DNA of 64,000 bases from Pseudonocardia oroxyli (GCF_900102195.1 NZ_FNBE01000010.1:1-64000), one strand, 5' to 3'. Positions 1-8,625 are shown, counted from the stretch's first letter. The notes: generated from the sequence alone by a model not told the origin. Program-made: numbers and translations.

Positions 1-616
1 CCATCCGGGTGGCGAACTGCTTGTTCAGCTTCACCCGCCCCGCGTCCGGAGCGACGACCACCAGATCGTCGTCCAGACTCGCGAAGTGGTCGGCGAGCAT
101 CATCAACGCGGTCATGTGATCCACCGGGATGCCGAAGAAGCCCTGCAGCTGACCCGCGTGCAGGTCCATGGTCAACACCCGGTCCACCCCGACCGCCTCC
201 AGCGTGCGGGCGACCATCCGGGCCGAGATCGGCTCGCGCGGGGCGGACTTCTTGTCCTGCCGTGAGTAGCCGTACCAGGGGGTCACCGCGATCACCCGGT
301 GGGCACTCGCCCCCACGGCGGCATCGACCATCACCAGCAACTCGAGCAGGGCGTCGTTGGCGTTGACCCCGGCAGCGGGGTTGGCACACATCGGCTGGAC
401 GAGGAACACGTCCGCGCCACGGATCGACTCCTCGAACCGGCAGTACATCTCGTCGTTGGAGAACGTCTTCAGGGTGATCGGGCCGAGATCCACCCCCAGC
501 TGCCGCGCGATGGCGGCCGCCAGCTCGGGGTTCGCCCGGCCCGAGAACAACATCAGCCGCTTGTCGTAGCCCCGCCGCAACGACACCGCCATCGGTACGC
601 CCTTCGTAGAGGTCAT
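1..616 (-). CDS. prs: Ribose-phosphate pyrophosphokinase (PRPP synthetase), C-terminus beyond window
   Basis: It makes PRPP from ribose 5-phosphate and ATP in the cytoplasm, for nucleotide, His and Trp synthesis. About 205 residues are visible. I see the ATP-site stretch GYSRQDKK followed by EPISARMVA, the catalytic-region motif DLHAGQLQGFF and the PRPP-loop-like APDAGRV, all in family order. The ATG at 616 overlaps the ribokinase stop (ATGA), so I prefer it to the in-frame ATG at 592. Its place directly after a ribokinase gene, rather than beside glmU, suggests a second, ribose-salvage-linked copy; that is inference. The C-terminal third lies outside the window. Confidence 0.92.
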   Translation of the reverse strand, partial: MTSTKGVPMAVSLRRGYDKRLMLFSGRANPELAAAIARQLGVDLGPITLKTFSNDEMYCRFEESIRGADVFLVQPMCANPAAGVNANDALLELLVMVDAAVGASAHRVIAVTPWYGYSRQDKKSAPREPISARMVARTLEAVGVDRVLTMDLHAGQLQGFFGIPVDHMTALMMLADHFASLDDDLVVVAPDAGRVKLNKQFATRM

Positions 617-1569
617 GAGGTGGAGCGAACAGCACCGACGGCGCCGACGGCGCCGACGGCGCTGTCGATGGCGTCGCCGCGCGGCATGCCCGAGCGCGCC
701 CCCACCGTGCCGACCGACAGCGAGGCGGCGGCGACACCGCGGGCGGCGGCCTCGCCCACCGGAGCGCCCGCCGCCAGGGCGACCGCGAGCACCCCGTTGA
801 ACGTGTCGCCCGCGCCGGTGGTGTCCCGGACCTCCGCGGACGGGGCGGGCAAAGCCGTCGGCCCCCGCTCGGGATCGACGACGAGCACCCCGTCCCCGCC
901 GAGCGTCACCACGACCGGCGCACCCGTCCGCGCGACCACCGCGGCCGCCATCTCGGCCGTCTCCCCCGCGCCCTCCCCGACCAACGCGTACAGGTCCCGC
1001 AGCTCGGAGCGGTTCGGCGTGACGACCGGGCCCAGACCCAGCAGCTCCACCAACCCGGCCGCCACCGGCGCAGGATTGAGCACACACGACATGCCGTGCG
1101 CGGCCGCGGTCTCCACCGCGGCGGCGACCGCCTCCGCGGGGATCTCGGTGCTGACCAGCACGCAGCCCGCCCAGCCCGCCGAGCGGGCCACCGCGGCACG
1201 CACCGCCGCCGCGTCGACGACCGCGTTGGCCCCGGCACCCACCGCGATCTGGTTCTCGCCCCCGCCGTCCACGACGATCAGGGCCACCCCGGTGGCCACG
1301 TCGGACAGCACCGCCACGTCCTCGACGTCGATCCCCTCGGCACGCAGCTCGGCCAGCGCACCGGCCCCGGTGTCGTCCGCACCGACCGCGCCGCAGTAGC
1401 GCACCTCGGCACCCGCCCGGGCCGCCGCGACGGCCGCGTTGGCGCCCTTGCCGCCGCCGTACCGCTCGACCCCGGGCCCGACCACGGTCTCCCCCGGACC
1501 CGGCAGCCGGTCGGTGCGCACCACCAGGTCGACGTTCACCGCGCCGACGACCAGCACCCGCGGCGTCAC
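613..1569 (-). CDS. rbsK: Ribokinase (PfkB family)
   Basis: It phosphorylates ribose (or a similar pentose) to the 5-phosphate, which the next gene could turn into PRPP. The 318-residue length is normal for ribokinase. Visible family signatures are GGGKGANAAVAAARAG near residue 38, and DTTGAGDTFNG in the C-terminal third, whose GAGD holds the catalytic Asp. The GTG start at 1569 overlaps the LacI stop by four bases (GTGA), and its own stop overlaps prs, so the genes are probably translationally coupled. The C-terminus carries a low-complexity GAVGAVGAV tail from a 9-bp tandem repeat. Sugar specificity cannot be read directly; ribose is the best call from neighbours. Confidence 0.88.
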   Translation of the reverse strand: MTPRVLVVGAVNVDLVVRTDRLPGPGETVVGPGVERYGGGKGANAAVAAARAGAEVRYCGAVGADDTGAGALAELRAEGIDVEDVAVLSDVATGVALIVVDGGGENQIAVGAGANAVVDAAAVRAAVARSAGWAGCVLVSTEIPAEAVAAAVETAAAHGMSCVLNPAPVAAGLVELLGLGPVVTPNRSELRDLYALVGEGAGETAEMAAAVVARTGAPVVVTLGGDGVLVVDPERGPTALPAPSAEVRDTTGAGDTFNGVLAVALAAGAPVGEAAARGVAAASLSVGTVGARSGMPRGDAIDSAVGAVGAVGAVRSTS

Positions 1570-2600
1570 GCGTCCGCCCTCGGCGGGCACACGGAGTCCC
1601 GCACCTGGACCACGGCGGGGAGCTCGCCGATGGCGCCGGACTCCTCGTTCTCCAGCAGGTCGAACAGGGCCGACGCGGCCCGGAAGCCCATGTCGTGCGC
1701 GGGCTGGCGGACCGTGGTCAGCCGCGGCGTGAGCAGCGCGGAGACGGGGAGGTCGTCGAACCCGACGATGCTGACGTCCTCCGGGATCCGCAGCCCCGCC
1801 GCGCGGCAGTGCTCCATCGCCCCGATGGCCATCAGGTCGTTCATGCAGACCAGCGCGGTGGGCCGCGGCTCGGTGGCCAGGGCCCGCGCCGCGAGCTCGC
1901 GCCCGGACGCCTGCCGGTAGTCCCCCGCGAACACCGGCACGGAGTCCGGGTCCAGACCCGCCCACGCGAACGCCTCCCGGTACCCGGCGAGCCGCTGCTG
2001 GGCGGTCCAGAGGCTGGGCGGCCCCCCGATGACGGCGACGCGGCGGTGTCCGTGCTGCATCACGTGCGCGGCGACCTCCCGGGCGCCCTTGCGGGCCTCG
2101 CACACCACCGCGGGGAGGTCCAGGCCGGGGATCTGCTCGTCGACCAGGACGACCGGCCCCACGCGGGCCAGCTCGTAGATCGACGCCGGCATGGACCCGG
2201 TGCCGGACAGGTAGATCACGCCGTCGATGCGCTGGCTGCGCAGCAGCTTGGCCTGCTTCTCCTCCGGCTGCTCGGTGGCGTCCGGCACGACCAGCACCAC
2301 CAGCACGTCCCGGGCGGACGCGGCCCGCTGCACGCCCTCGGTCACCATCGCGAAGAACTGGTTGGTCAGCTCCGGGACGATCATGCCGATGGTGGCGGCA
2401 CCGCGGCGCTTGAGGTTGCGGGCGGACTCGTTGGGCGAGTACTCCAGCACGCGGACGGCGTCGAGCACCCGGTCCCGCCGTTCGGGCGCGACCGGCCCGG
2501 AGTCGTTGAGCACGTAGCTCACCGTGCTCAACGAGACCCGGGCGTGCTCGGCCACGTCCTTCATCGTCGGCCGCCTTCGCCTGCGGTCGGACTGCGTCAC
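1566..2600 (-). CDS. LacI-family transcriptional regulator (RbsR-like)
   Basis: A sugar-responsive repressor of 344 residues. The N-terminal helix-turn-helix is classic LacI (MKDVAEHARVSLSTVSYVLN, residues 13-32), followed by the hinge and a periplasmic-binding-protein fold with IGMIVPELTNQFF and VSIVGFDDLPVS near its ends. The GTG start at 2600 has AAGGTGA just upstream. It lies inside the operon it presumably controls, 20 bases after the GATase-like gene and overlapping ribokinase. Two GAAnCGnTTC-type operators at 3435-3452 and 4124-4141 are likely its targets. The effector is not evident; ribose or a nucleoside-derived sugar is inferred. Confidence 0.9.
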   Translation of the reverse strand: MTQSDRRRRRPTMKDVAEHARVSLSTVSYVLNDSGPVAPERRDRVLDAVRVLEYSPNESARNLKRRGAATIGMIVPELTNQFFAMVTEGVQRAASARDVLVVLVVPDATEQPEEKQAKLLRSQRIDGVIYLSGTGSMPASIYELARVGPVVLVDEQIPGLDLPAVVCEARKGAREVAAHVMQHGHRRVAVIGGPPSLWTAQQRLAGYREAFAWAGLDPDSVPVFAGDYRQASGRELAARALATEPRPTALVCMNDLMAIGAMEHCRAAGLRIPEDVSIVGFDDLPVSALLTPRLTTVRQPAHDMGFRAASALFDLLENEESGAIGELPAVVQVRDSVCPPRADA

Positions 2601-2620
2601 GTCAGGTCACCTTCGCGGTG

Positions 2621-3412
2621 TCAGGGGCTCTCGCCTGCATCGGGACCGCCTGCGGCCCAGGACAGTATCGACGTCCACAGCCTCGCGTAGTGCTCCCACT
2701 CCACGAATTCCGGCGGCGCCCAGTGCGGCGCGAGGTCGGAGGTGAAGGCCACGGAGCGGCCCCGGCCGTAGCCGCCCACCACGAGCAGCGGGTCGTCCCC
2801 GGTGCGCGCGACCACTGTGGAGCCCTCCTTGGGGAAGGTCCGGTTGTAGCCCAGCAGCATCGGCCACTCGGCGGGCGTGTCCCCCAGCACGGGGTGCGTC
2901 GGCTCGCAGACGTCGACCTTCAGCCCGTCGGACATCTCCACCCGGTCGTCGGTGGGCATCAGGTCCACCGGCAGGACGCCCGCCAGCGGGCTCATCCCGT
3001 AGCGGGCCTTGCCGTCGATGCCGGTGAACGACAGGTACCCGCCGATCATCACGAGCCCGCCGCCGCGACCCACGTAGTCCGCGACCAGGGAGAGCTTGTT
3101 GGGGGACTTCTGCGACCGCAGGAACGTCTCGTCCGGCAGCAGGAAAGAGTTGGAACCGATGTCGGAGATGACGACGACGTCGAACGCGGCCAGCGCCTCC
3201 GCCGTCTTCGGGAAGCTCGCCGAGATCTCGTGTCCCCGCACGTAGGTCAGCTCGTGGCCCGCCGCCCGCAGGCAGTCCAGGAAGACCCCGGCCCCCTCCT
3301 CGTACTCGGTGGAGTGGAACTGGTCGAAGCCCTTCATGTGGATCGTGTGCTTGATCCAGGACTCACCCGCGACCAGGACGCGCAGGGATGGGGAGCTCAG
3401 GTTGTCGGGCAC
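2621..3412 (-). CDS. Class I glutamine amidotransferase-like protein (PF07090 type)
   Basis: A 263-residue cytoplasmic protein resembling the GATase1-like family found beside sugar and nucleoside catabolic genes. Seen: a Rossmann-like start (RVLVAGESWIKHTIHMKGFD), DVVVISDIGSN, a glycine-rich GGGLVMIGGYLSF where a GATase nucleophile elbow would be, and GYGRGRSVAFTSD. No cysteine sits at the elbow, so true amidotransferase activity is doubtful. The GTG start at 3412 has AGGAGG about five bases upstream. It lies between the HAD phosphatase and LacI genes. The reaction is unknown. Confidence 0.7.
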   Translation of the reverse strand: MPDNLSSPSLRVLVAGESWIKHTIHMKGFDQFHSTEYEEGAGVFLDCLRAAGHELTYVRGHEISASFPKTAEALAAFDVVVISDIGSNSFLLPDETFLRSQKSPNKLSLVADYVGRGGGLVMIGGYLSFTGIDGKARYGMSPLAGVLPVDLMPTDDRVEMSDGLKVDVCEPTHPVLGDTPAEWPMLLGYNRTFPKEGSTVVARTGDDPLLVVGGYGRGRSVAFTSDLAPHWAPPEFVEWEHYARLWTSILSWAAGGPDAGESP

Positions 3413-3434
3413 GTGCCCTCCTCTCGTCTGCGCT

Positions 3435-3452
3435 GACTATAAACGATTCTTG
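3435..3452. promoter_or_regulatory. LacI-type operator, copy 2
   Basis: GACTATAAACGATTCTTG, centred on AAACGATT, fits the LacI-family core AAnCGnTT. It is the reverse complement of the 4124-4141 site with 13 of the first 15 positions alike. It overlaps the HAD stop codon and lies 23-40 bases upstream of the GATase-like start. Confidence 0.5.
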
Positions 3453-4108
3453 TTACCGCTCGATGACGGCTGCGGACGGGCACCCGCCAACAGCTCGCGA
3501 CCGAGCGCGTACGCCTCGCGGATGTCCGTGCCCTCGTAGGTGGCCGCCGCCAGCTCGACGACGGCCGGGGTCGCGTTCACCGCGACGGTGTGGCGCAGCC
3601 GGGCGAACAGCGCGAGGTCCGACCGGGAGTCGCCGTACGCGACGCAGTCGGCCTCCGCGATCCCGTACCGGGCCCGCACGGCGTCGGTGATCTCGACCTT
3701 GGCCGCGGCCGACAGCGTGACACCGGGCCGCAGCGGCCGACCGAGCTCCAGGTCCGTGCCGTAGGTCTCGTGCGCGCCCCAGTCCTCGAGCCTGCGCACG
3801 AAGAAGTGGGGGGACTGCGACACCACGATCGCGATCTCACCCCGGCCACGGATGTCGGCGAAGGTCTCCGGGACGCCGGTCATCCACGCCGCCCCGCGGA
3901 AGGCGGCGTCCACCTCCTCGGCGGAGGCGTCGCCGCAGACGTCGAGCAGGGTCTGCCAGAACTCGTCGTCGCTGATGTCGCCCGCGATCCAGCGGGCCTC
4001 GATCGCGTGGCCGGTCTCGGGATCGCCGAAGTGGCGGGTCAGCTCGAGCGCGGCGGCGCCGCGGAGCAGCGTGCCGTCCATGTCGAAGACGTGTAGGCGG
4101 GGCGCCAC
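3437..4108 (-). CDS. HAD-superfamily phosphatase (SerB-like)
   Basis: A 223-residue phosphohydrolase. Motif I is DMDGTLL (nucleophile Asp9, acid/base Asp11), motif II is the Ser in VVSQSP, motif III the Lys in AAAKVEI, and motif IV is GDSRSD, as in phosphoserine-phosphatase-like HAD enzymes. The GTG start at 4108 has AAAGGA upstream. It is the first gene of the minus-strand ribose operon, directly behind the LacI-type operator at 4124-4141. Substrate is unknown; a sugar or nucleoside monophosphate would suit the neighbours. The end of the gene (NKNRL, then TAG) overlaps the second operator. Confidence 0.8.
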   Translation of the reverse strand: MAPRLHVFDMDGTLLRGAAALELTRHFGDPETGHAIEARWIAGDISDDEFWQTLLDVCGDASAEEVDAAFRGAAWMTGVPETFADIRGRGEIAIVVSQSPHFFVRRLEDWGAHETYGTDLELGRPLRPGVTLSAAAKVEITDAVRARYGIAEADCVAYGDSRSDLALFARLRHTVAVNATPAVVELAAATYEGTDIREAYALGRELLAGARPQPSSSGNKNRL

Positions 4109-4123
4109 AGAGCGTCCTTTCCG

Positions 4124-4141
4124 CAGGAATCGTTTCTAGTC
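4124..4141. promoter_or_regulatory. LacI-type operator, copy 1
   Basis: CAGGAATCGTTTCTAGTC holds the palindromic core GAATCGTTTC, typical of LacI-family sites. It lies 16-33 bases upstream of the first gene of the operon, where a repressor would block transcription. The distance to the second copy, about 690 bp, would permit looping. Confidence 0.55.
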
Positions 4142-4403
4142 TGAACTCTGACGACCGGCGACGCTGCGCGCGCACGCCGCCGCTGCGCTCGACCCTAGCC
4201 GCGAACGGGAGCGCAGAACAACATCACGAACGTTTCCATCTGGTTAGCCGGCTCGACCCGGCCCGCGCTCCGGCCCGCCCGGTGGGCGGCCCCCGAACGG
4301 CGCAGGACCCAGGTCCGCACCGGACCCGACACAGGTCGATTGTCGTGCGCACCCCCGGCTGGAGACGATCACCGCGACCCACGGCGACCGGGAGGCGACC
4401 GCG

Positions 4404-5942
4404 ATGAGTGCCCGACGACGGGGAGCGGCGGCGGTGATCGGCGTGCTCGCGCTCGCCGGCTGCGCAGGCAGCCCCCCGCCCGCCGCCCCCGCGTCCACGT
4501 CCGCGTCCACGTCCACGTCCACGACCGCCGCACCCGCCGCCTTCAGCCCCGCGGCCTGCCCCAACCCGATCTACCCGGGGGTGACCCAGCTCGACCTCGG
4601 CCCCGGCGTCGAGTGCGGCTACCTGACGGTCCCGCAGGATCGCACGCGGCCGGACGGCCGGACCCTCCGTCTCGCCGTCGCCCGCGCCGCGGCCACCGCC
4701 CCGAACCCGAAGGCCGACCCCCTCGTCTACCTCGCGGGCGGGCCGGGCGGCAGCGGGTTGATCAGCGCGGCGCCCCGGATCGCCGCGGGCTGGAACCGCG
4801 ACCGGGACGTGATCTTCCTCGACCAGCGGGGAACCTGGAAGTCCGATCCGCTGCTCTCCTGCCCGGAGATCGACGCCTTCCAGGCCGAGCTCGTCGGCCT
4901 GGTCACCACCGATCCCGCGACGGCCGCGCGCAGCGCCGCGGCGACCGCGGCCTGCCGGGAGCGCCTGACGACCGCCGGCTGGGACCTCGCCGCCTTTGAC
5001 ACGGCCGAGAACGCCGCGGACCTCGCCGACCTGCGGACCGCGCTCGGCATCGACGAGTGGGACCTCTACGGCGTCTCCTACGGCACGGACCTGGCCCTGC
5101 AGACCTTGCGCGACCATCCCGACGGGATCCGCGCCGTCGTCCTCGACTCGGTCGTGCCGCCGCAGCTCAACACCCCGGAGAGCTTCTGGCCGTCCGCCCG
5201 CAGCGGGCTCGGCGCCCTGTTCGCCGCCTGCGCCGCCCAACCGGCCTGCCGGACGACGTACCCGACCCTGCGCGAGGACTTCTTCCGGCTGGCCACCGAC
5301 CTGACCACCACCCCGCGCACGGTGACCGTGGAGGGAACCACCGTCGTCGTCGACGGGTACAAGCTGGTCAACCTCGCGGTCACGGCCGGCCTCGTCCCCG
5401 GCACGATCGGCGGGATACCCGCGCTGGTCGAGAACCTGGCCCGCGGCGACGGCCGACTCGCCGCGACCGCCCTGCTCGCCGGGCTGCCGCCCTCCGGCGT
5501 CACCGCCTACGGCCTGGCGCTCGGGGTGTTCTGCGCCGAGTCCCCGACCACCCCGGACGCCCTGCTGGCGAGCGGCCGGGCGGCGCTGCCCGAACTGCCG
5601 GACGCCCTGCTCACGCACCCTCCGCAGATCCCCTTCCTGACCGGCGACTGCGCCGCGTGGGACGTGCCCGCGGCACCCGGCGCCCTCCGCGAACCGGTGC
5701 GGAGCGACCGGCCGGTCCTCGTCCTCGACGGCGCGCTCGACGCGATCACCGCTCCGGCCAACGGCGACGCGGTCGCCGCGACCCTCCCGCACAGCACCCG
5801 GGCCCGGTTCGCCGACGCGGCCCACGACGTCCTGCTCTGGTCGCCGGAGTGCTCGCTGCGGATCATGCAGGACTTCCTCGACGATCCGGCCGCGGTGGAC
5901 ACGAGCTGTGCCGCCGCCACCGCGCCCGCCCCGTTCACCTGA
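4404..5942 (+). CDS. Secreted alpha/beta-hydrolase lipoprotein, tripeptidyl-aminopeptidase-like (S33)
   Basis: A 512-residue exported hydrolase. The N-terminus is a lipoprotein signal (VLALAGC, lipid-anchored Cys20), followed by a Ser/Thr/Pro-rich linker. The hydrolase domain shows the oxyanion loop GGPGGSG, FLDQRGTW, the nucleophile elbow GVSYGT (Ser225), a late Asp in VLDGALDAIT and the His in FADAAHDVLLW. The C-terminal TAP-like domain contains a Cys-rich end (ECS...TSC). This layout matches the actinobacterial tripeptidyl aminopeptidase group, which trims extracellular peptides. It is transcribed divergently from the ribose operon and has no evident partner. Confidence 0.85.
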   Translation: MSARRRGAAAVIGVLALAGCAGSPPPAAPASTSASTSTSTTAAPAAFSPAACPNPIYPGVTQLDLGPGVECGYLTVPQDRTRPDGRTLRLAVARAAATAPNPKADPLVYLAGGPGGSGLISAAPRIAAGWNRDRDVIFLDQRGTWKSDPLLSCPEIDAFQAELVGLVTTDPATAARSAAATAACRERLTTAGWDLAAFDTAENAADLADLRTALGIDEWDLYGVSYGTDLALQTLRDHPDGIRAVVLDSVVPPQLNTPESFWPSARSGLGALFAACAAQPACRTTYPTLREDFFRLATDLTTTPRTVTVEGTTVVVDGYKLVNLAVTAGLVPGTIGGIPALVENLARGDGRLAATALLAGLPPSGVTAYGLALGVFCAESPTTPDALLASGRAALPELPDALLTHPPQIPFLTGDCAAWDVPAAPGALREPVRSDRPVLVLDGALDAITAPANGDAVAATLPHSTRARFADAAHDVLLWSPECSLRIMQDFLDDPAAVDTSCAAATAPAPFT

Positions 5943-5948
5943 GCCCCC

Positions 5949-5966
5949 ATCGGCAGAACGACCGAT
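5949..5966. promoter_or_regulatory. Palindromic stress-regulon motif, copy 1
   Basis: ATCGG-CAGAACGA-CCGAT, a perfect 5-bp inverted repeat with an 8-bp spacer, followed by TGCCG. It ends 64 bases before the ATG of the debranching-type enzyme. Four other copies occur in the window, all in 8.6-20.1 kb. Confidence 0.6.
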
Positions 5967-6030
5967 TGCCGCCGCCGCCCACCGGAAGGACCGTGAACCC
6001 TCGGCCCAGGGACGACGGAGAGCGGTGACG

Positions 6031-8196
6031 ATGGGCGCCTCGCTGCCCGAGAAGTGGAACCCGGAGAACGAACCGGCACGCGTCGGGGCGAACGCGGTGA
6101 CCCTCGTGGAGGGGGCGTCGTTCTGCATCTGCACGTTCGGCGGGGACATCGGCGGCAACGGGCCGTGCGGCGTCTTCTTCCGGGACACCCGCATCCTGTC
6201 CCGCTGGGAGCTGCGGGTGGACGGCGAGGTCCCCGACCCGCTGGCGGCGATGAACCCCGATCCCTACCGCGCCATCTTCCTCGGCAGGCTGTCCCGCCGG
6301 TTCGGGCGGACCGACACCAACGTCCTGGTGCAGCGGGAGCGGCGGATCGGCAACGGGCTCCGGGAGGACCTGGTGCTGCGCAACCCGGGGGCCGAACCGA
6401 CGACGTGCAGCGTGACGCTCTCCGTCGAGGCGGACTTCGCGGACCTCTTCGAGGTCAAGGAGGGGCGCGTGCACCCGCGCGGCGAGCCGGGCGCACAGGC
6501 CCAGGACGACCGCCTCTACCTGGGCCTGCACTGGCGGGGGACCCACCGCGGCACGGTGGTGGAGGCGCCCGCGGGCACGGTCGCCGTGTCCTCGGGCGGC
6601 GCGGGGGCGGCAACCATCTCGTACGACGCCTACGTCCCCGCGGGCGGTCGGTGGTCGATCTCGCTGCTGGTGCGTCCCGTGCTGGACGGTGAGGCCGTCG
6701 AGGCGTCCTTCCCCCTGAACCAGCCGGAACGGGAGTCCCTGCCCGCCCGGCGCCTGCAGCACTGGCGGGAGACCACCCCGCTCGCCACGACCGGGCACGA
6801 CAGCCTGCAGCGGACGTTGCGCCGCAGCCAGGAGGACGTCGGGGCGTTGCGCATCTTCGACCCGGAGGACCCCACGCTCGCCGCGGTCGCCGCGGGCGCC
6901 CCCTGGTTCATGGCGCTGTTCGGCCGGGACTCGCTGCTCACCGCCTACATGGCGCTGCCGGTCGACCGGAGCCTGGCGCTGGGCACGATGCGGACCCTCG
7001 CCCGCCACCAGGGTCGCGCGACCGACCCGGTGACCGAGGAGGAGCCCGGTCGGATCCTGCACGAGGTGCGGCTGGGGGTGGACTCGGGCCTGTCCCTGGG
7101 CGGCGGGCGCATCTACTACGGCACGGTGGACGCCACGCCGCTGTTCGTGGTGCTGCTCGCGGAGTTCGCCCGCTGGGGCGGCGAGCGGAGGTCCGTGGAG
7201 GAGCTGCTGCCGCATGCGGACCGGGCGCTGGCGTGGATGACCGACCACGGCGACCGCGACGGGGACGGCTTCCTCGAGTACCGCCGGGCGACCGACCGCG
7301 GGCTGCAGAACCAGGGCTGGAAGGACTCCTGGGACGGGATCACCTTCGCCGACGGCCGCCCGGCCGAGGCACCGATCGCGTTGTGCGAGGTCCAGGGCTA
7401 CGCCTACGACGCCTTCCGCGCCCGCGCCGAGCTCGCCCGCCGGCTCGACGACGACGCGGGTGCCCGACACTGGTCCGCGCGGGCGGCGGCCCTCAAAACG
7501 GCCTTCAACGAGCGGTTCTGGCTCCCCGAGCGAGGCTGGTACGCCCTCGCGCTGGACCGGGACAAGAACGCGGTCGATGCCTGCGCGTCGAACATGGGCC
7601 ACTGCCTGTGGAGCGGCATCGTGGACGACGACAAGGCACCCCTGGTCGCCGAGCACCTGCTCTCCCCCGAGATGTTCACGGGCTGGGGGGTGCGCACGCT
7701 CAGCAGCGCCATGGGCGCCTACGACCCGGTCAGCTACCACAACGGCTCGGTCTGGCCCCACGACAACGCCCTCGTCGTCGCCGGGCTGATGCGCTACGGC
7801 TTCGTGGCACAGGCGCAGCGGGTCGCAGAGGGGATCCTCGACGCGGCGGAGCACTTCGGGGGCAGGCTCCCGGAGCTGTTCTGCGGCTTCGACCGCGACG
7901 AGTTCCCCGAGCCGGTGCCCTACCCCACCTCCTGCTCACCGCAGGCCTGGGCCTCGGCCACCCCGGTCCAGCTCATCCGGACGCTGCTGCGCTTCGACCC
8001 GGAGCTCCCCCGGGAGCGGCTGTGGGTCGCCCCCGTGCTGCCCCGGGCCTTCGCCCCGCTGCGGGTCGAGGGGGTCGGCGTCGGGGAGGGCCGGCTCAGC
8101 GTGGAGGTGACCGACGCCCAGACGCGGGTGGAGGGCGTGCCCTCCGGCGTCGACCTGCGCTGCGCGCCCCGCCCGGCGGAGGACCCGTCCGGCTGA
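6031..8196 (+). CDS. Glycogen-debranching-type glycoside hydrolase (GDE_N_bis plus six-hairpin domain)
   Basis: A 721-residue protein of the amylo-alpha-1,6-glucosidase-like family that processes alpha-glucans or trehalose-like sugars. The N-terminal beta domain (about 10-230) has GGNGPCGVFFRDTR; the C-terminal (alpha/alpha)6 domain has LFGRDSLLTAYMAL, NQGWKDSWDG and YHNGSVWPHDN, conserved in GH15/GH63-like enzymes. I chose ATG 6031 because GGAG lies about ten bases upstream; GTG 6025 is possible. A copy of the stress palindrome lies upstream, and the ANTAR gene converges with it after 16 bases. A role in reserve or compatible-solute sugar turnover under stress is inferred. Confidence 0.85.
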   Translation: MGASLPEKWNPENEPARVGANAVTLVEGASFCICTFGGDIGGNGPCGVFFRDTRILSRWELRVDGEVPDPLAAMNPDPYRAIFLGRLSRRFGRTDTNVLVQRERRIGNGLREDLVLRNPGAEPTTCSVTLSVEADFADLFEVKEGRVHPRGEPGAQAQDDRLYLGLHWRGTHRGTVVEAPAGTVAVSSGGAGAATISYDAYVPAGGRWSISLLVRPVLDGEAVEASFPLNQPERESLPARRLQHWRETTPLATTGHDSLQRTLRRSQEDVGALRIFDPEDPTLAAVAAGAPWFMALFGRDSLLTAYMALPVDRSLALGTMRTLARHQGRATDPVTEEEPGRILHEVRLGVDSGLSLGGGRIYYGTVDATPLFVVLLAEFARWGGERRSVEELLPHADRALAWMTDHGDRDGDGFLEYRRATDRGLQNQGWKDSWDGITFADGRPAEAPIALCEVQGYAYDAFRARAELARRLDDDAGARHWSARAAALKTAFNERFWLPERGWYALALDRDKNAVDACASNMGHCLWSGIVDDDKAPLVAEHLLSPEMFTGWGVRTLSSAMGAYDPVSYHNGSVWPHDNALVVAGLMRYGFVAQAQRVAEGILDAAEHFGGRLPELFCGFDRDEFPEPVPYPTSCSPQAWASATPVQLIRTLLRFDPELPRERLWVAPVLPRAFAPLRVEGVGVGEGRLSVEVTDAQTRVEGVPSGVDLRCAPRPAEDPSG

Positions 8197-8212
8197 CGGG
8201 ACTCCGTCGCGC

Positions 8213-8539
8213 TCAGCGTCGCCCGCGCGGCCCAGGGTCCGGCGGGTCGTCGAGCGTTCCCGTGAGGATCAGCGTCTCGGCCAGCTCCCGCACCTTCCTG
8301 TTGCGCCGCTGGCTCTCGGCGACGAGCGCGGTGATGGCCTGCTCGTCGGTGAGCCGGCGGCTGCACATCAGGATGCCGACCGCGACGCCGATCCGTCGGT
8401 TGCTGAGCAACGCGCGCTCCAGGTTGGCCACCCGCTCCTCCGCCGCCCGGAGCCGGGCCTGCAGCTCGTCGAGCTCGGGGTCGGCGTCGGAGCGCGGTGC
8501 CGGGACGACGGAGGCCTGCGCGGACGAGCTGGTGATCAT
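8213..8539 (-). CDS. Stand-alone ANTAR-domain RNA-binding antiterminator
   Basis: A 108-residue protein. Residues about 22-50 form a heptad-like coiled coil (ELQARLRAAEERVANLERAL) and 50-100 an ANTAR three-helix domain (RRIGVAVGILMCSRRL, then ALVAESQRRNRKVRELAETL). ANTAR proteins bind paired hexanucleotide stem-loops in RNA and prevent termination. The usual GAF, PAS or receiver domain is absent, so activity is probably set by abundance or by partner binding; this is inference. The ATG at 8539 has GGAGGA upstream. The promoter region, shared with the divergent DUF1345 gene, contains two copies of the stress palindrome. Confidence 0.85.
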   Translation of the reverse strand: MITSSSAQASVVPAPRSDADPELDELQARLRAAEERVANLERALLSNRRIGVAVGILMCSRRLTDEQAITALVAESQRRNRKVRELAETLILTGTLDDPPDPGPRGRR

Positions 8540-8625
8540 CGAAGTCCCGGTCCTCCCCCGCACGCCGCCGCGTGCGCACCGTGTGGCGCCGACCTCCAGC
8601 GTGGCGGCCCGTTCCGGCGCCCGAA

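Noticed and set aside
4228-4240. GAACGTTTC as a third LacI operator near the hydrolase promoter
   Set aside because: It lacks one base of the GAAnCGnTTC core and the flanks do not match the two good copies.
4224-6194. 656-residue open frame opposite the secreted hydrolase
   Set aside because: Low-complexity Arg/Gly/Glu sequence without motifs, antisense to a hydrolase with full catalytic motifs.
5935-7854. 639-residue open frame opposite the debranching-type enzyme
   Set aside because: No domain signature; antisense to a gene with clear family motifs.
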